A stretch of 64,000 nt of DNA from the NCBI RefSeq assembly GCF_026625725.1, contig NZ_CP113060.1, forward strand, positions 1,928,001 through 1,992,000. The letters run 5' to 3'. The notes beneath the pieces are model-generated. The model was not told where the DNA came from and did no database searches. It worked only from the letters and a program-made list of their open reading frames with translations. The stretch is from Pseudomonas sp. SL4(2022). GTDB lineage: Bacteria; Pseudomonadota; Gammaproteobacteria; Pseudomonadales; Pseudomonadaceae. How positions within the stretch are numbered: position 1 is the stretch's first letter; every line of letters starts with the position of its first letter. Position numbers and translations under genes: made by a program. This document shows positions 42,208 to 50,159 of the stretch, piece by piece.

Positions 42208-42232
42208 GCATGTGGTTTTAGAGGGCTGAGGC

Positions 42233-42469
42233 ATGTCGAGAGTCTGTCAAGTTACCGGTAAGGGTCCGGTAACCGGGAATAACATTTCCCACGCAAACAA
42301 CAAAACCCGTCGTCGTTTCCTGCCGAACCTGCAGCATCATCGCTTCTGGGTCGAGTCTGAGAACCGTTTCGTGCGTCTGCGCGTTTCTGCCAAAGGCATG
42401 CGTTGCATCGACAAGCGTGGTATTGACGTGGTTCTGTCCGAGCTGCGCGCTCGCGGCGAAAAGGTTTAA
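42233..42469 (+). CDS. rpmB: 50S ribosomal protein L28
   Basis: A 78-residue ribosomal protein: [52 protein letters not shown]. Two single cysteines are present but no CxxC pairs, so this is the zinc-free form. The ribosome site GAGG lies before the ATG. rpmG follows after 10 bp. Confidence 0.98.
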   Translation: MSRVCQVTGKGPVTGNNISHANNKTRRRFLPNLQHHRFWVESENRFVRLRVSAKGMRCIDKRGIDVVLSELRARGEKV

Positions 42470-42479
42470 GGAGAAAGTC

Positions 42480-42635
42480 ATGCGTGAATTGATCCGTTTG
42501 ATCTCGAGTGCCGGTACTGGTCACTTCTACACTACCGACAAAAACAAGCGCACCACTCCGGACAAAATCGAAATCAAAAAATTCGATCCGGTTGTGCGTA
42601 AGCACGTGATCTACAAGGAAGGCAAGATCAAGTAA
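42480..42635 (+). CDS. rpmG: 50S ribosomal protein L33
   Basis: A 51-residue ribosomal protein ([51 protein letters not shown]) without cysteine, the zinc-free type. The ATG at 42480 is preceded by AAGGAG. It is co-transcribed with rpmB and followed by a strong terminator. Confidence 0.98.
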   Translation: MRELIRLISSAGTGHFYTTDKNKRTTPDKIEIKKFDPVVRKHVIYKEGKIK

Positions 42636-42654
42636 TTGATCTGGCTCCTTGCCG

Positions 42655-42683
42655 AAAAAGCCCGCCTCTATGGCGGGCTTTTT
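42655..42683 (+). terminator. Intrinsic terminator of rpmB-rpmG
   Basis: A perfect 12-bp stem (42655-42666 with 42672-42683) with loop TCTAT has A5 on the left and T5 on the right. A classical Rho-independent terminator 19 bp after rpmG. Confidence 0.92.
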
Positions 42684-42742
42684 CTTGTCTGAAATTCAGT
42701 CCAGACAGGGCTTGCCGCTGGTTGCTGGAAGTCCCGGGCAAT

Positions 42743-42764
42743 AAAAAGCCCGCGCAAGGCGGGC
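42743..42764 (-). terminator. Intrinsic terminator of the cupin gene
   Basis: On the minus strand, GCCCGC, a 5-base loop and GCGGGC are followed by TTTTT. It lies 23 bp after the stop of the cupin gene. Confidence 0.8.
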
Positions 42765-42787
42765 AAAGGGTGACGCATGAATAGCGA

Positions 42788-43153
42788 TCAGTTGCTGGCT
42801 TGCTCGAAGATCACATAGACCTTGCGGCACGGCTCCAGCACTTCCCAGGTGCCGGAGAAACCGGCCGGGATCACGAAACGGTCGCCGGCGCGCAGGGTTT
42901 TGGCGTTGCCGTCTTTGTCGCGCAGGACTGATACGCCCTGCAGAATTTCGCAGTACTCGTGTTCGGTGTAGTTGATGGTCCAGTGGCCGATGTCGCCCTC
43001 CCATATCCCCGCATTGAACTGCCCGCAGGGGCTGCCGTAGTGGTTGCGCACACTTTGCTCGGGGTCACCCTTGAGGACTTTTTCCGCCGCTGGGCGATAG
43101 TGCTCCGGGGTGGTGGTGGCGGTGGCGAAGTCGACGATCTGTTCGATGTTCAT
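42788..43153 (-). CDS. Cupin-domain protein next to the aldehyde dehydrogenase
   Basis: A 121-residue single cupin (EutQ/DUF861 type). The two cupin motifs are GDIGHWTINYTEHEYCEILQG and GDRFVIPAGFSGTWEVLEPCRKVYVIFE; the first lacks one of the usual metal-binding histidines (HWTINYTEHEYCE). The start at 43153 (MNIEQIVDFATATTTPEHYRP) is the family start. It diverges from the kauB-like aldehyde dehydrogenase across 250 bp, so it is likely controlled with it and may bind an amine-derived acid. Its function is not known. Confidence 0.75.
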   Translation of the reverse strand: MNIEQIVDFATATTTPEHYRPAAEKVLKGDPEQSVRNHYGSPCGQFNAGIWEGDIGHWTINYTEHEYCEILQGVSVLRDKDGNAKTLRAGDRFVIPAGFSGTWEVLEPCRKVYVIFEQASN

Positions 43154-43403
43154 AAGCAGGTCCGGTTGGGAGTGTGCGCCTGTCTGGCCAGGCTTGTTGT
43201 CGGTTAGGGTGGATGTTTTTGGCAGTCTATGTTTAATAAAGCACACATAACAAGGCGAGTTTGCCAGTTTTTGTAAAAAATATTGGAAGTGTGCAGGCCT
43301 CTGGTTTAGTGTTGCCGGCAGGATTGGGCCGTAAGGTCCATGCAGAATAATTGACAGCGCAGCGGCCACTTGCGGCGCTTTACTAGCGATAGAGGATGTA
43401 GCA
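43154..43403. promoter_or_regulatory. Divergent promoter region with an A/T palindrome
   Basis: This 250-bp region holds the palindrome TTTTT-GT-AAAAA (43268-43279) within an AT-rich stretch, and the repeated CACACAT/GTGTG-type sequence nearby. It separates the cupin and aldehyde dehydrogenase genes and may bind a polyamine regulator such as PauR. That is inferred from context only. Confidence 0.3.
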
Positions 43404-44897
43404 ATGACTAGCCTGACTCGTGCCGACTGGGAGCAGCGTGCCAAAGACCTGAAGATCGAAGGCCGCGCCTTTGTCCATGGCGAGTACCGTGCCGCTGTCT
43501 CCGGTGCCACCTTCGAGTGCATCAGCCCGGTCGATGGTCGCCTGCTCGGCTTGGTGGCCAGCTGTGATCTGGCCGATGCCGAGTTGGCGGTAGCGGATGC
43601 CCGCGCCACCTTCGAGTCTGGCGTTTGGTCGCGCATGGCCCCGGCGCAGCGCAAGCGCATCATGATCCGTTTTGCTGACCTGATGGATCAGCACGCCGAA
43701 GAGCTGGCCCTGCTGGAAACCCTCGACATGGGTAAGCCGATCAGCGATGCCCTGGGTGTCGATGTGCCGGGTGCTTCGCGGGCAATTCGCTGGAGTGGCG
43801 AGGCGGTCGATAAGATTTATGACGAAGTGGCGGCGACGCCACATGACGAACTGGGCCTGGTGACCCGTGAGCCGGTCGGCGTGGTGGCGGCCATCGTGCC
43901 GTGGAACTTCCCGATGATCATGACCGCCTGGAAGCTTGGCCCGGCGCTGGCCACCGGCAACTCGGTAATCGTCAAACCGTCCGAGAAATCCCCGTTGACC
44001 GCCCTGCGCATGGCGCAACTGGCTCTGGATGCCGGTATTCCGGCCGGTGTGCTCAACGTGCTGCCAGGCTATGGCCATACCGTGGGCAAGGCGCTGGCGC
44101 TGCATATGGATGTCGACACCCTGGTGTTCACCGGGTCGACCAAGATCGCCAAGCAACTGATGATCTACGCCGGTGAATCGAACATGAAGCGCGTCTGGCT
44201 GGAAGCCGGTGGCAAGAGCGCCAATATCGTCTTCGCTGATGCGCCGGACCTCAAAGCCGCCGCCGAGGCCGCTGCCGCGGCGATCTGTTTCAACCAAGGC
44301 GAGATGTGCACCGCGGGCTCGCGCTTGCTGGTGGAGCGTTCGATCAAGGACACCTTCATGCCCATGGTGCTGGAAGCCATGCAGGGCTGGAAAGCCGGCT
44401 ACGCGCTGGATCCGGACAGCAAGGTGGGCGCGCTGGTTGATGCGGGCCATCTGAATGCCGTGCTCGGCTACATCGACGCTGGCCACAAGGATCAGGCCAA
44501 GCTGCTGTGCGGTGGTAAGCGCACCCTGGAAGAAACGGGCGGCCAGTATGTGGAGCCGACCATCTTTGATGACGCGCACAACAGCATGCGCATCGCCAAG
44601 GAGGAAATCTTCGGCCCGGTGCTGACGGTGATTCCGTTCGACAGCACCGAAGAAGCCATCGCGATTGCCAACGACAGCATCTATGGCTTGGCGGCTGCCA
44701 TCTGGACCAGCAACCTGTCCAAGGCGCACCTGGCCGCCAAGGCGCTGCGTGTCGGCAGCATGTGGGTCAACCAGTATGACGGTGGCGACATGACCGCGCC
44801 GTTTGGTGGCTTCAAGCAGTCGGGCAATGGCCGCGACAAGTCGCTGCATGCCTTCGACAAGTACACCGAGATCAAAGCCACCTGGATCAAGCTGTAA
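43404..44897 (+). CDS. kauB: Gamma-glutamyl-aminobutyraldehyde / 4-guanidinobutyraldehyde dehydrogenase-like
   Basis: A 497-residue NAD(P)-dependent aldehyde dehydrogenase. Motifs: VPWNFPMIMTAWKLGPALATGNSVIVKPSE, FTGSTKIAKQ (cofactor), LEAGGKSANIVFADA (general base Glu near 268), FNQGEMCTAGSRLLVE (catalytic Cys near 302) and APFGGFKQSGNGRDKS. The overall sequence fits the KauB/PuuC group, which oxidises aldehydes from putrescine, diaminopropane or agmatine breakdown. The companion PuuB-like oxidase lies 3.4 kb on. Start ATG 43404. The exact substrate is inferred from family and neighbours. Confidence 0.88.
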   Translation: MTSLTRADWEQRAKDLKIEGRAFVHGEYRAAVSGATFECISPVDGRLLGLVASCDLADAELAVADARATFESGVWSRMAPAQRKRIMIRFADLMDQHAEELALLETLDMGKPISDALGVDVPGASRAIRWSGEAVDKIYDEVAATPHDELGLVTREPVGVVAAIVPWNFPMIMTAWKLGPALATGNSVIVKPSEKSPLTALRMAQLALDAGIPAGVLNVLPGYGHTVGKALALHMDVDTLVFTGSTKIAKQLMIYAGESNMKRVWLEAGGKSANIVFADAPDLKAAAEAAAAAICFNQGEMCTAGSRLLVERSIKDTFMPMVLEAMQGWKAGYALDPDSKVGALVDAGHLNAVLGYIDAGHKDQAKLLCGGKRTLEETGGQYVEPTIFDDAHNSMRIAKEEIFGPVLTVIPFDSTEEAIAIANDSIYGLAAAIWTSNLSKAHLAAKALRVGSMWVNQYDGGDMTAPFGGFKQSGNGRDKSLHAFDKYTEIKATWIKL

Positions 44898-44932
44898 GTA
44901 CGCAGGACGATCTTCTGGTCGTCGGCTATACG

Positions 44933-44997
44933 GCGTTGCGTCCTCGCTTTTAATGCTCACGTACTGCAGTACGCTGCGCTTAAAAGCTGCGGGGCGC
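44933..44997. repeat. Palindromic intergenic repeat, copy 2 (after kauB)
   Basis: GCGTTG (44933-44938), a 13-base spacer, then AATGCTCACGTAC, TGCA and GTAC, followed by GCTGCGCTT: the same order and spacing as copy 1 at 15399. GCTTTTAA (44946-44953) pairs perfectly with TTAAAAGC (44980-44987), and further outward CGTCC pairs with GGGCG. The tip GTACTGCAGTAC is a perfect palindrome. The outer stems differ in sequence from copy 1 but still pair. Confidence 0.65.
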
Positions 44998-45171
44998 CTG
45001 ATTCGCTGGCGCTCACCCTTCGGGCCAGCCTGCGGCTGTTACTCCCGCTGGTCGTTGGTCCTGGCCTTAGCCCAGAAGATCTTTTCCGGGGCGGAATCCG
45101 GTCAAGGCAAGGATAGGTAGTATTGCGATAAAGGTCCGCCCTGTGGGGCCGGATCGAAAGGGCCACACCTG

Positions 45172-45202
45172 CGGCCGGGTTCCTATGGAGCCCGGCCGTT
45201 TT
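45172..45202 (+). terminator. Strong intrinsic terminator
   Basis: CGGCCGGG (45172-45179) pairs with CCCGGCCG (45191-45198). The interior extends by TCC/GGA around a TAT loop, giving about 12 pairs with one wobble. TTTT follows at 45199-45202. It ends whatever transcript crosses the gene-free region after kauB. Confidence 0.8.
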
Positions 45203-45250
45203 GCATCTGCGTGGCGGGCGTTGAGCCGGTCAGGCTGTTGAGTGAGAAGA

Positions 45251-46399
45251 ATGAACTGGATGACCTATTTCGCCGTCAGTGCGGCGGTGGTGATTGTCGG
45301 CTTGGCACTGGGGGTGACGCTGCCGCTGGTGTCGTTTCGTCTTGAGTCCTGGGGCTACGGTTCGTTTGCCATCGGCGTGATGGCGGCCATGCCGGCCATC
45401 GGCGTGTTGCTTGGGGCGCGCATCACCGGGCATCTGGCCGGCTGGTTTGGCACGCCGCAGACCTTGCGCCTGTGCTTATTGGCCAGCGCCGCCTCGGTGG
45501 CGCTGCTCAGTGTTATGCCCAGCTATCCACTGTGGTTGTTGCTGCGTCTACTGATCGGGATTTCCCTGACCGTGGTGTTTGTGCTCGGCGAAAGCTGGAT
45601 CAACCAGTTGGTTGAGGACCGTCTGCGCGGCCGTCTGGTGGCCTTGTATGGCACCGGGTTTGCGCTCAGCCAGTTAAGCGGACCGTTGTTGTTGACGGTG
45701 TTGGGCACCGACAGCGATCGCGGTTTTTGGTTGTCGGCGGCGTTGCTGGTCGCAGGCAGCGTGTTGCTGCTGGGGCGTGGCGGTGCACCCAAGGTGGATG
45801 CGTACAGCGCTTCGGGGCGTGGCATTGTCGAGTTTTGCCGCACGTCACCGGCAATTGCCTGGGCGGTGGTGCTGTTTGCTGCCTTTGAGGCCATGGTGCT
45901 GACCTTGCTGCCGGTGTACCTGGTGCGCGAAGGTTTTGTGCAGCAGATGGCGCTGATCATGGTCAGCGTGGTGGTGATCGGTGATGCGGCGCTGCAATTG
46001 CCGATCGGCTGGTTGGCCGATCGTGTACCGCGACAGACGTTGTTCCGCTGTTGCGGCGTGGTGCTGTTGCTGTCGAGTCTGAGCATCCCGTCATTGCTGC
46101 ACACGCCGCTGATCTGGGTCGTGCTGGTGCTGTTTGGTGCCAGCGCGGGCGGCCTCTACACCCTGTCGCTGATTCTGGTCGGGCAGCGCTATCGTGACGA
46201 TGCGCTGGTGCGCGCCAACTCGCATATCGCCCTGCTCTGGGGGGCGGGTTGTCTGCTCGGGCCGTTGTCGACGGGGGCTGCCAGTCAGTGGGTCAGCGGC
46301 CACGCCCTGCCGATGTTGATGGCGGTGGGCGCGGCGCTGTTTGTCTGGCTGGCGTTTCAGCGGGGTGCATTCAGCGAGGTGGCGGCCATCAAGGCGTGA
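45251..46399 (+). CDS. MFS transporter
   Basis: A 382-residue major facilitator carrier with about 12 hydrophobic helices. It has the loop after helix 2 (GARITGHLAGWFGTPQTLRLCLL), which resembles motif A only loosely, and ESWINQLVEDRLRGRLVALYGTGFALSQLSGPLLL. The pattern is that of the YcaD group of small MFS carriers, substrate unknown. ATG 45251 is preferred; GTG 45242 is an alternative three codons upstream. Its 3' end overlaps that of the convergent MocR gene by 11 bp. Confidence 0.82.
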   Translation: MNWMTYFAVSAAVVIVGLALGVTLPLVSFRLESWGYGSFAIGVMAAMPAIGVLLGARITGHLAGWFGTPQTLRLCLLASAASVALLSVMPSYPLWLLLRLLIGISLTVVFVLGESWINQLVEDRLRGRLVALYGTGFALSQLSGPLLLTVLGTDSDRGFWLSAALLVAGSVLLLGRGGAPKVDAYSASGRGIVEFCRTSPAIAWAVVLFAAFEAMVLTLLPVYLVREGFVQQMALIMVSVVVIGDAALQLPIGWLADRVPRQTLFRCCGVVLLLSSLSIPSLLHTPLIWVVLVLFGASAGGLYTLSLILVGQRYRDDALVRANSHIALLWGAGCLLGPLSTGAASQWVSGHALPMLMAVGAALFVWLAFQRGAFSEVAAIKA

Positions 46400-47846
46400 C
46401 CGTAACCTCTGCGCTGTTGTGTACGAGCTGTTGCTCGGCGAGCAGCGCGGCCACGCATTCGCCCACCTGGCGAATTGACTGTTCAAGCGCTGGAGTGGGT
46501 TGGCCGGCGTAGTTGATGCGCAGGCAATTGCGGTATTTGCCGGCGGCGGAAAAGATGCTGCCGGGGGCGATCTGGATTTTATGTGGGAGCAGTGCGCGGT
46601 TCAGGCGCTGGCTGTCAAATCCCTGTGGCAGCTCCAGCCACAACATAAAGCCGCCCTGGGGCCGGCTGACCCGCGTGCCGGCGGGGAAGTAGCGGCTGAC
46701 CCAGTCGATCATGCAGTCGCGGTTGCGCGCGTACTGGCTGCGCATCCGGCGTAGGTGCGGCTCGTAATGCCCGCTGGCGATGTATTCGGCCAGGGCCAGC
46801 TGTGGCAGCTGCGCGGCCATGCCGGTGCTCATGTATTTGAGGTGCAGCACCTGTTGCAGGTAGCGGCCCGGGGCAATCCAGCCGGCCCGCAGGCCGGGGG
46901 CCAGGGTTTTGGAAAACGAACTGCAGAACAGCACGCGACCGTCCTCGTCGAATGATTTGATGCTGCGTGGGCGTGGGTAGCTGTAGGCCAGCTCGCCGTA
47001 AACATCATCCTCGATAATCGCCACGTCATAGCGCTGCGCCAGGGCCAGCAGGGCGCGCTTGTTGGCCTCCGGCATGATGTAACCGAGCGGGTTGTTGCAG
47101 TTGGGGGTGAGCTGGATGGCCTTGATCGGCCATTGCTCCAGCGCGAGCTCCAGTGCCTCCAGGCTGATCCCGGTAAGCGGGTCGGTGGGCAGTTCCAGGG
47201 CCTTCATGCCGTAGCCCTTGAGTGCCTGCATCACGCCATGAAAGCTCGGTGAGTCCACGGCCACGATGTCGCCCGGCTCGCAAACCGCGCGAATGGCCAC
47301 GGACAAGGCCTCGTGGCAGCCGGTGGTGGTGACGATCTCTTCAATGGCGATCTGGCAGCCGGAGTCGAGCATCAGGCGTGACAGTTGTGCGCGCAGGCCA
47401 GGGTCACCATACAGGCTGCCATAGCTCAGCTCCTTGACCTCCTGGCGGCGGCTCATGCGTGACAGGATGCGCAGCAGCGGTTTCAGGGTCGGGCTGCTGA
47501 TATCCGGCATGCCACGCCCCAGTTGCAGCACATCACCGCCTGGCGGCCGGCTGATCAGTTCGAGCACCTGGTCCCACTGGGAAATATCCACCGGTCGCTG
47601 GGCGGCGCGGCTGACCATCGGCAGCGCCGGCTGCTGGCGCGCCTGGGGCACAAAGTAGCCGGACTTGGGCTTGGGCGTGGCCAGGCCCTGATCCTCCAGG
47701 TGGCGGTAGGCCTGCTGCACGGTGCTCAGGCTCACACCATGTTCCATGCTGAGGGCGCGCACGGAGGGCAGGCGATCACCGGGGCGATACAGGCCTTGCT
47801 CAATACGGGCGCCGAGCAACTCGGCCAGGTTGACGTAAAGCGTCAT
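46389..47846 (-). CDS. MocR-family regulator (GntR HTH plus aminotransferase-like domain)
   Basis: A 485-residue chimera. A GntR winged HTH (about 1-75: LYRPGDRLPSVRALSMEHGVSLSTVQQAYRHLEDQGLATPKPKSGYFV) is joined to a fold-type I aminotransferase domain (about 110-485). The PLP lysine is in FCSSFSKTLAPGLRAGWIAPG, with the cofactor motifs TTTGCHEALSVAIRAV and LTPNCNNPLGYIM present. Such proteins bind PLP and regulate neighbouring genes, often divergently transcribed. The start at 47846 is chosen because the HTH begins there. The divergent gene is a DUF1127 protein; three ATCTGT motifs lie between them. The effector is unknown. Confidence 0.92.
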   Translation of the reverse strand: MTLYVNLAELLGARIEQGLYRPGDRLPSVRALSMEHGVSLSTVQQAYRHLEDQGLATPKPKSGYFVPQARQQPALPMVSRAAQRPVDISQWDQVLELISRPPGGDVLQLGRGMPDISSPTLKPLLRILSRMSRRQEVKELSYGSLYGDPGLRAQLSRLMLDSGCQIAIEEIVTTTGCHEALSVAIRAVCEPGDIVAVDSPSFHGVMQALKGYGMKALELPTDPLTGISLEALELALEQWPIKAIQLTPNCNNPLGYIMPEANKRALLALAQRYDVAIIEDDVYGELAYSYPRPRSIKSFDEDGRVLFCSSFSKTLAPGLRAGWIAPGRYLQQVLHLKYMSTGMAAQLPQLALAEYIASGHYEPHLRRMRSQYARNRDCMIDWVSRYFPAGTRVSRPQGGFMLWLELPQGFDSQRLNRALLPHKIQIAPGSIFSAAGKYRNCLRINYAGQPTPALEQSIRQVGECVAALLAEQQLVHNSAEVTVTP

Positions 47847-47889
47847 AACAGTTGCCTCGCAATTTCTCTGTGTGCCGCGCCAAGCCAGT

Positions 47890-47968
47890 ACAGATAGGCG
47901 ATAAATCCACCATTCAGAGTCTGGTTTCTGAAATCTGTATGGATTTAAAAGTATATTTTTGAATCTGT
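47890..47968. promoter_or_regulatory. Candidate MocR operator: three ATCTGT motifs
   Basis: AATCTGT occurs at 47932-47938 and again at 47962-47968, 30 bp apart (about three helical turns), and the inverted form ACAGAT occurs at 47890-47895. Between the two direct copies lie overlapping potential -10 boxes for both strands (TATATT at 47952-47957 plus, TATACT at 47950-47955 minus). MocR proteins such as GabR bind direct repeats about 34 bp apart, so this arrangement is plausible. Confidence 0.45.
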
Positions 47969-48028
47969 CATGCTTTTCCCGTGTCACTCATCATGACCTC
48001 CCATCAGGCTTACGGGCAGGAGCAGGCG

Positions 48029-48274
48029 ATGAACGGGTTGAGTGATGTCAGGCTGACAATGAAGTCAGGTGAGCTGCAGCAGGAGTCCGCGGGCGGGCAT
48101 CTGTATGCTCAGGTGGGTGCGGCGAAGCCAGCTGTACGCCGCTGGAGCGCATTCTGGTTGCGCCTGACGACTCGTCGAGCGTTACTGAGGCTGTCGGATG
48201 AACAGCTCAAGGATATCGGCCTGAGCCGCGAGCAGGCCCTGCGCGAGGCGCAGCTGCCGTTCTGGAAGCTGTGA
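48029..48274 (+). CDS. DUF1127 small protein
   Basis: An 81-residue basic protein with the DUF1127 motif at the C-terminus (TRRALLRLSDEQLKDIGLSREQALREAQLPFWKL). The N-terminal half is variable. ATG 48029 has the ribosome site AGGAG ten bases upstream; the longer ORF start at 47981 is not supported. Some DUF1127 proteins bind RNA or affect phosphate and carbon metabolism in alpha-proteobacteria; no role is known in Pseudomonas. It diverges from the MocR regulator and is probably its target. Confidence 0.78.
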   Translation: MNGLSDVRLTMKSGELQQESAGGHLYAQVGAAKPAVRRWSAFWLRLTTRRALLRLSDEQLKDIGLSREQALREAQLPFWKL

Positions 48275-48282
48275 GGGGAATG

Positions 48283-48309
48283 CGCAGCAGGCCGTTGTGG
48301 CCTGCTGCG
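48283..48309. terminator. Hairpin between convergent DUF1127 and puuB-like genes
   Basis: A perfect 11-bp inverted repeat (48283-48293 with 48299-48309, loop GTTGT) lies 8 bp from the stops of both genes. No T run follows, so it is a GC hairpin of uncertain strength. Confidence 0.55.
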
Positions 48310-48316
48310 TAGAGCG

Positions 48317-49630
48317 TCAGACCAGTTCTTTCATCCGGTGCCAGAGCATGCCCAGGGCGAGCAGCGGCGAGCGCAGGTGTTTGCCGCCCGGGAAGGTCAT
48401 GTGCGGTACCTTGGCGAACAGGTCGAAGCCGCTGCTGGCCTGGCCGGCGATGGCCTCGCCGAGCAGTTTGCCGGCTAAGTGCGTGGCGTTGACGCCGTGA
48501 CCCGAGTAGGCCTGGGCGTAGTACACGTTGGGCTGTTCCTTGAGGCGGCCGATTTGCGGTAGGCGGTTGGCACCGATGCCGATCATGCCGCCCCACTGGT
48601 AGTCGATTTTCACGTCTTTCAGGTGCGGGAAGACTTGCAGCATTTTGGGCCTCATATAGCCGGCGATGTCTGCAGGATCGCGACCGGAATAGTGGCAGGC
48701 ACCGCCAAACAGCAAGCGCCGGTCGGCAGAAAGGCGGTAGTAATCCAGGGCTACACGCTGGTCACACAGTGCCATGTTCTGTGGAATGATCGCCCGCGCT
48801 TCGGCCTCGGACAGCGGTTCGGTGGCGATCACGTAGCTGCCGGCGGGCAGCACCTTGCCGCCCAGGTTGCTGTTCAGGCCATTCAGGTAAGCGTTGCAGC
48901 CGAGCACCAGGGTCGTTGCGCGCACCAGGCCCTGGGCGGTGTGCACCTTGACCTCGCTGCCGTAGTCGAGGCGCGTCACTGCCGAGTTCTCGAACAGCTG
49001 TACGCCCAGGCTCTGCGCTGCAGCGGCTTCGCCGAGGGCCAGGTTGAGCGGATGCAGGTGGCCGGAGCCCATGTCGATCATGCCGCCGACGTAGCGGTTG
49101 GAGCCGACCACTTCGTGCATCTGCTCCGGTTGCAGCAGGCGCATTTCATGGCGATAGCCCAACTGCTTGAGTTCGGCCATGTCTTCGGCGAAGTCGTCGA
49201 GGTGGCTGGGTTTGTTGGCCAGGTCGCAGTAACCCCAGGTCAGGTCGCAGTCGATGTTGAACTGCTCGATACGCTGGCGGACGATCTCCACCGCTTCCAG
49301 GCCCATCAGTTTCAGTTCGCGCACGCCTTGCGCGCCAATCACCGATTCAAATTGCTCCACGCCATGGCCGACGCCACGAATCAGTTGGCCACCGTTGCGC
49401 CCGCTGGCGCCCCAGCCGATTTTGTGTGCTTCCAGCAGCACCACCGAAAGGCCTTTCTGCGCCAGCTCAATGGCCGTGTTAAGGCCGGAAAAACCACCGC
49501 CAACGATGCACACGTCGGCACGTAACTCGCCGCCCAGGGCGGGGTAGTCGAGTTGGCGATTGGCGCTGGCGGCGTAGTAGGAGCGGGCGTGCTGGCTGCT
49601 ATGAACCGGCTGGTGAACGCGGGCGTTCAT
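48317..49630 (-). CDS. puuB: Gamma-glutamylputrescine oxidase-like FAD enzyme
   Basis: A 437-residue DAO-family flavoprotein. The N-terminal dinucleotide motif ADVCIVGGGFSGLNTAIELAQKG is followed by GWGASGRNGGQLIRGVGHG, and the C-terminal part has YQWGGMIGIGANRLPQIG and YYAQAYSGHGVNATHLAGKLL, which bind the FAD. It resembles PuuB/PauB enzymes that oxidise gamma-glutamylated polyamines, releasing hydrogen peroxide. Several PauB copies with different substrates occur in Pseudomonas, so the substrate is uncertain. The neighbouring KauB-like dehydrogenase would use its product. Confidence 0.85.
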   Translation of the reverse strand: MNARVHQPVHSSQHARSYYAASANRQLDYPALGGELRADVCIVGGGFSGLNTAIELAQKGLSVVLLEAHKIGWGASGRNGGQLIRGVGHGVEQFESVIGAQGVRELKLMGLEAVEIVRQRIEQFNIDCDLTWGYCDLANKPSHLDDFAEDMAELKQLGYRHEMRLLQPEQMHEVVGSNRYVGGMIDMGSGHLHPLNLALGEAAAAQSLGVQLFENSAVTRLDYGSEVKVHTAQGLVRATTLVLGCNAYLNGLNSNLGGKVLPAGSYVIATEPLSEAEARAIIPQNMALCDQRVALDYYRLSADRRLLFGGACHYSGRDPADIAGYMRPKMLQVFPHLKDVKIDYQWGGMIGIGANRLPQIGRLKEQPNVYYAQAYSGHGVNATHLAGKLLGEAIAGQASSGFDLFAKVPHMTFPGGKHLRSPLLALGMLWHRMKELV

Positions 49631-49805
49631 GTGTGGAATCCTGATTATTGTGTTTGGAAAATTTTACGAAGCATAAGCGTGAGATTTGCCAAACGCCAAG
49701 AGGCAATCGCGAAATAAGCGGATTTTCGTCGGTTAGCCCCTGCTCCTGCCACGATTCAACCCTGGGCACGGTTACTATGCCGGCCTGTGTTTCAGGATCA
49801 CGCCC

Positions 49806-50159
49806 ATGAGTTGCACCAGCCGCAAGATCGACCAGCTGCGTTTGCAGATCCCCAGTTTTGCCTGCGTGCCGGGTTGCCATGATTGCTGCGGCCCGGTTAC
49901 CGCGTCATCCGAGGAAATGGCGCGGCTGCCGGTGAAAAGCGATGCCGAACATGATGCCGCGTTGGCCGAGTACAACTGCGTACACCTCGGCCCGCATGGG
50001 TGCACGGTGTATGACCAGCGCCCACTGATCTGCCGGCTGTTTGGCACCACGTCCAGCCTGCCGTGCCCGCGCGGTCAGGGGCCGGAGCAGATGACCGACC
50101 CGGCGGTGGAGCAGCGGGTGCATCAGCTGATCGCCACAACCCGCCAGGTGCTGGTGTAG
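49806..50159 (+). CDS. YkgJ family zinc/iron-chelating protein
   Basis: A 117-residue protein with the cysteine cluster typical of the YkgJ/UPF0153 family: FACVPGCHDCCGP (Cys 20, 24, 27, 28), EYNCVHLGPHGC and RPLICRLFG. Together these form a metal-binding fold (zinc or an Fe-S cluster). The function is unknown. The TAG stop lies inside the left terminal inverted repeat of a MITE-like element that follows, so the last codon and stop may come from the element. It is transcribed alone, toward the dadR gene. Confidence 0.82.
   Translation: MSCTSRKIDQLRLQIPSFACVPGCHDCCGPVTASSEEMARLPVKSDAEHDAALAEYNCVHLGPHGCTVYDQRPLICRLFGTTSSLPCPRGQGPEQMTDPAVEQRVHQLIATTRQVLV

Larger units (their letters stand above)
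41884..42232. other. Intergenic region upstream of rpmB
   Basis: This 349-bp region separates the divergent solute-binding protein gene and rpmB. It contains the rpmBG promoter (42057-42085) and a leader of about 140 bases with two hairpins. I see no gene in the first 170 bp. Confidence 0.5.
44898..45250. other. 353-bp gene-free region after kauB
   Basis: This stretch between kauB and the MFS gene has no convincing ORF. It contains copy 2 of the palindromic repeat (44933-44997), then about 170 bp of GC-rich sequence with short local inverted repeats, then a strong intrinsic terminator (45172-45202). That terminator is about 275 bp after the kauB stop, so the region is either a long 3' leader of kauB or a separate small RNA. 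No conserved RNA family was recognised. Confidence 0.45.

Noticed and set aside
43383..44960. 525-codon open frame opposite kauB
   Set aside because: Complement of a clear aldehyde dehydrogenase gene.
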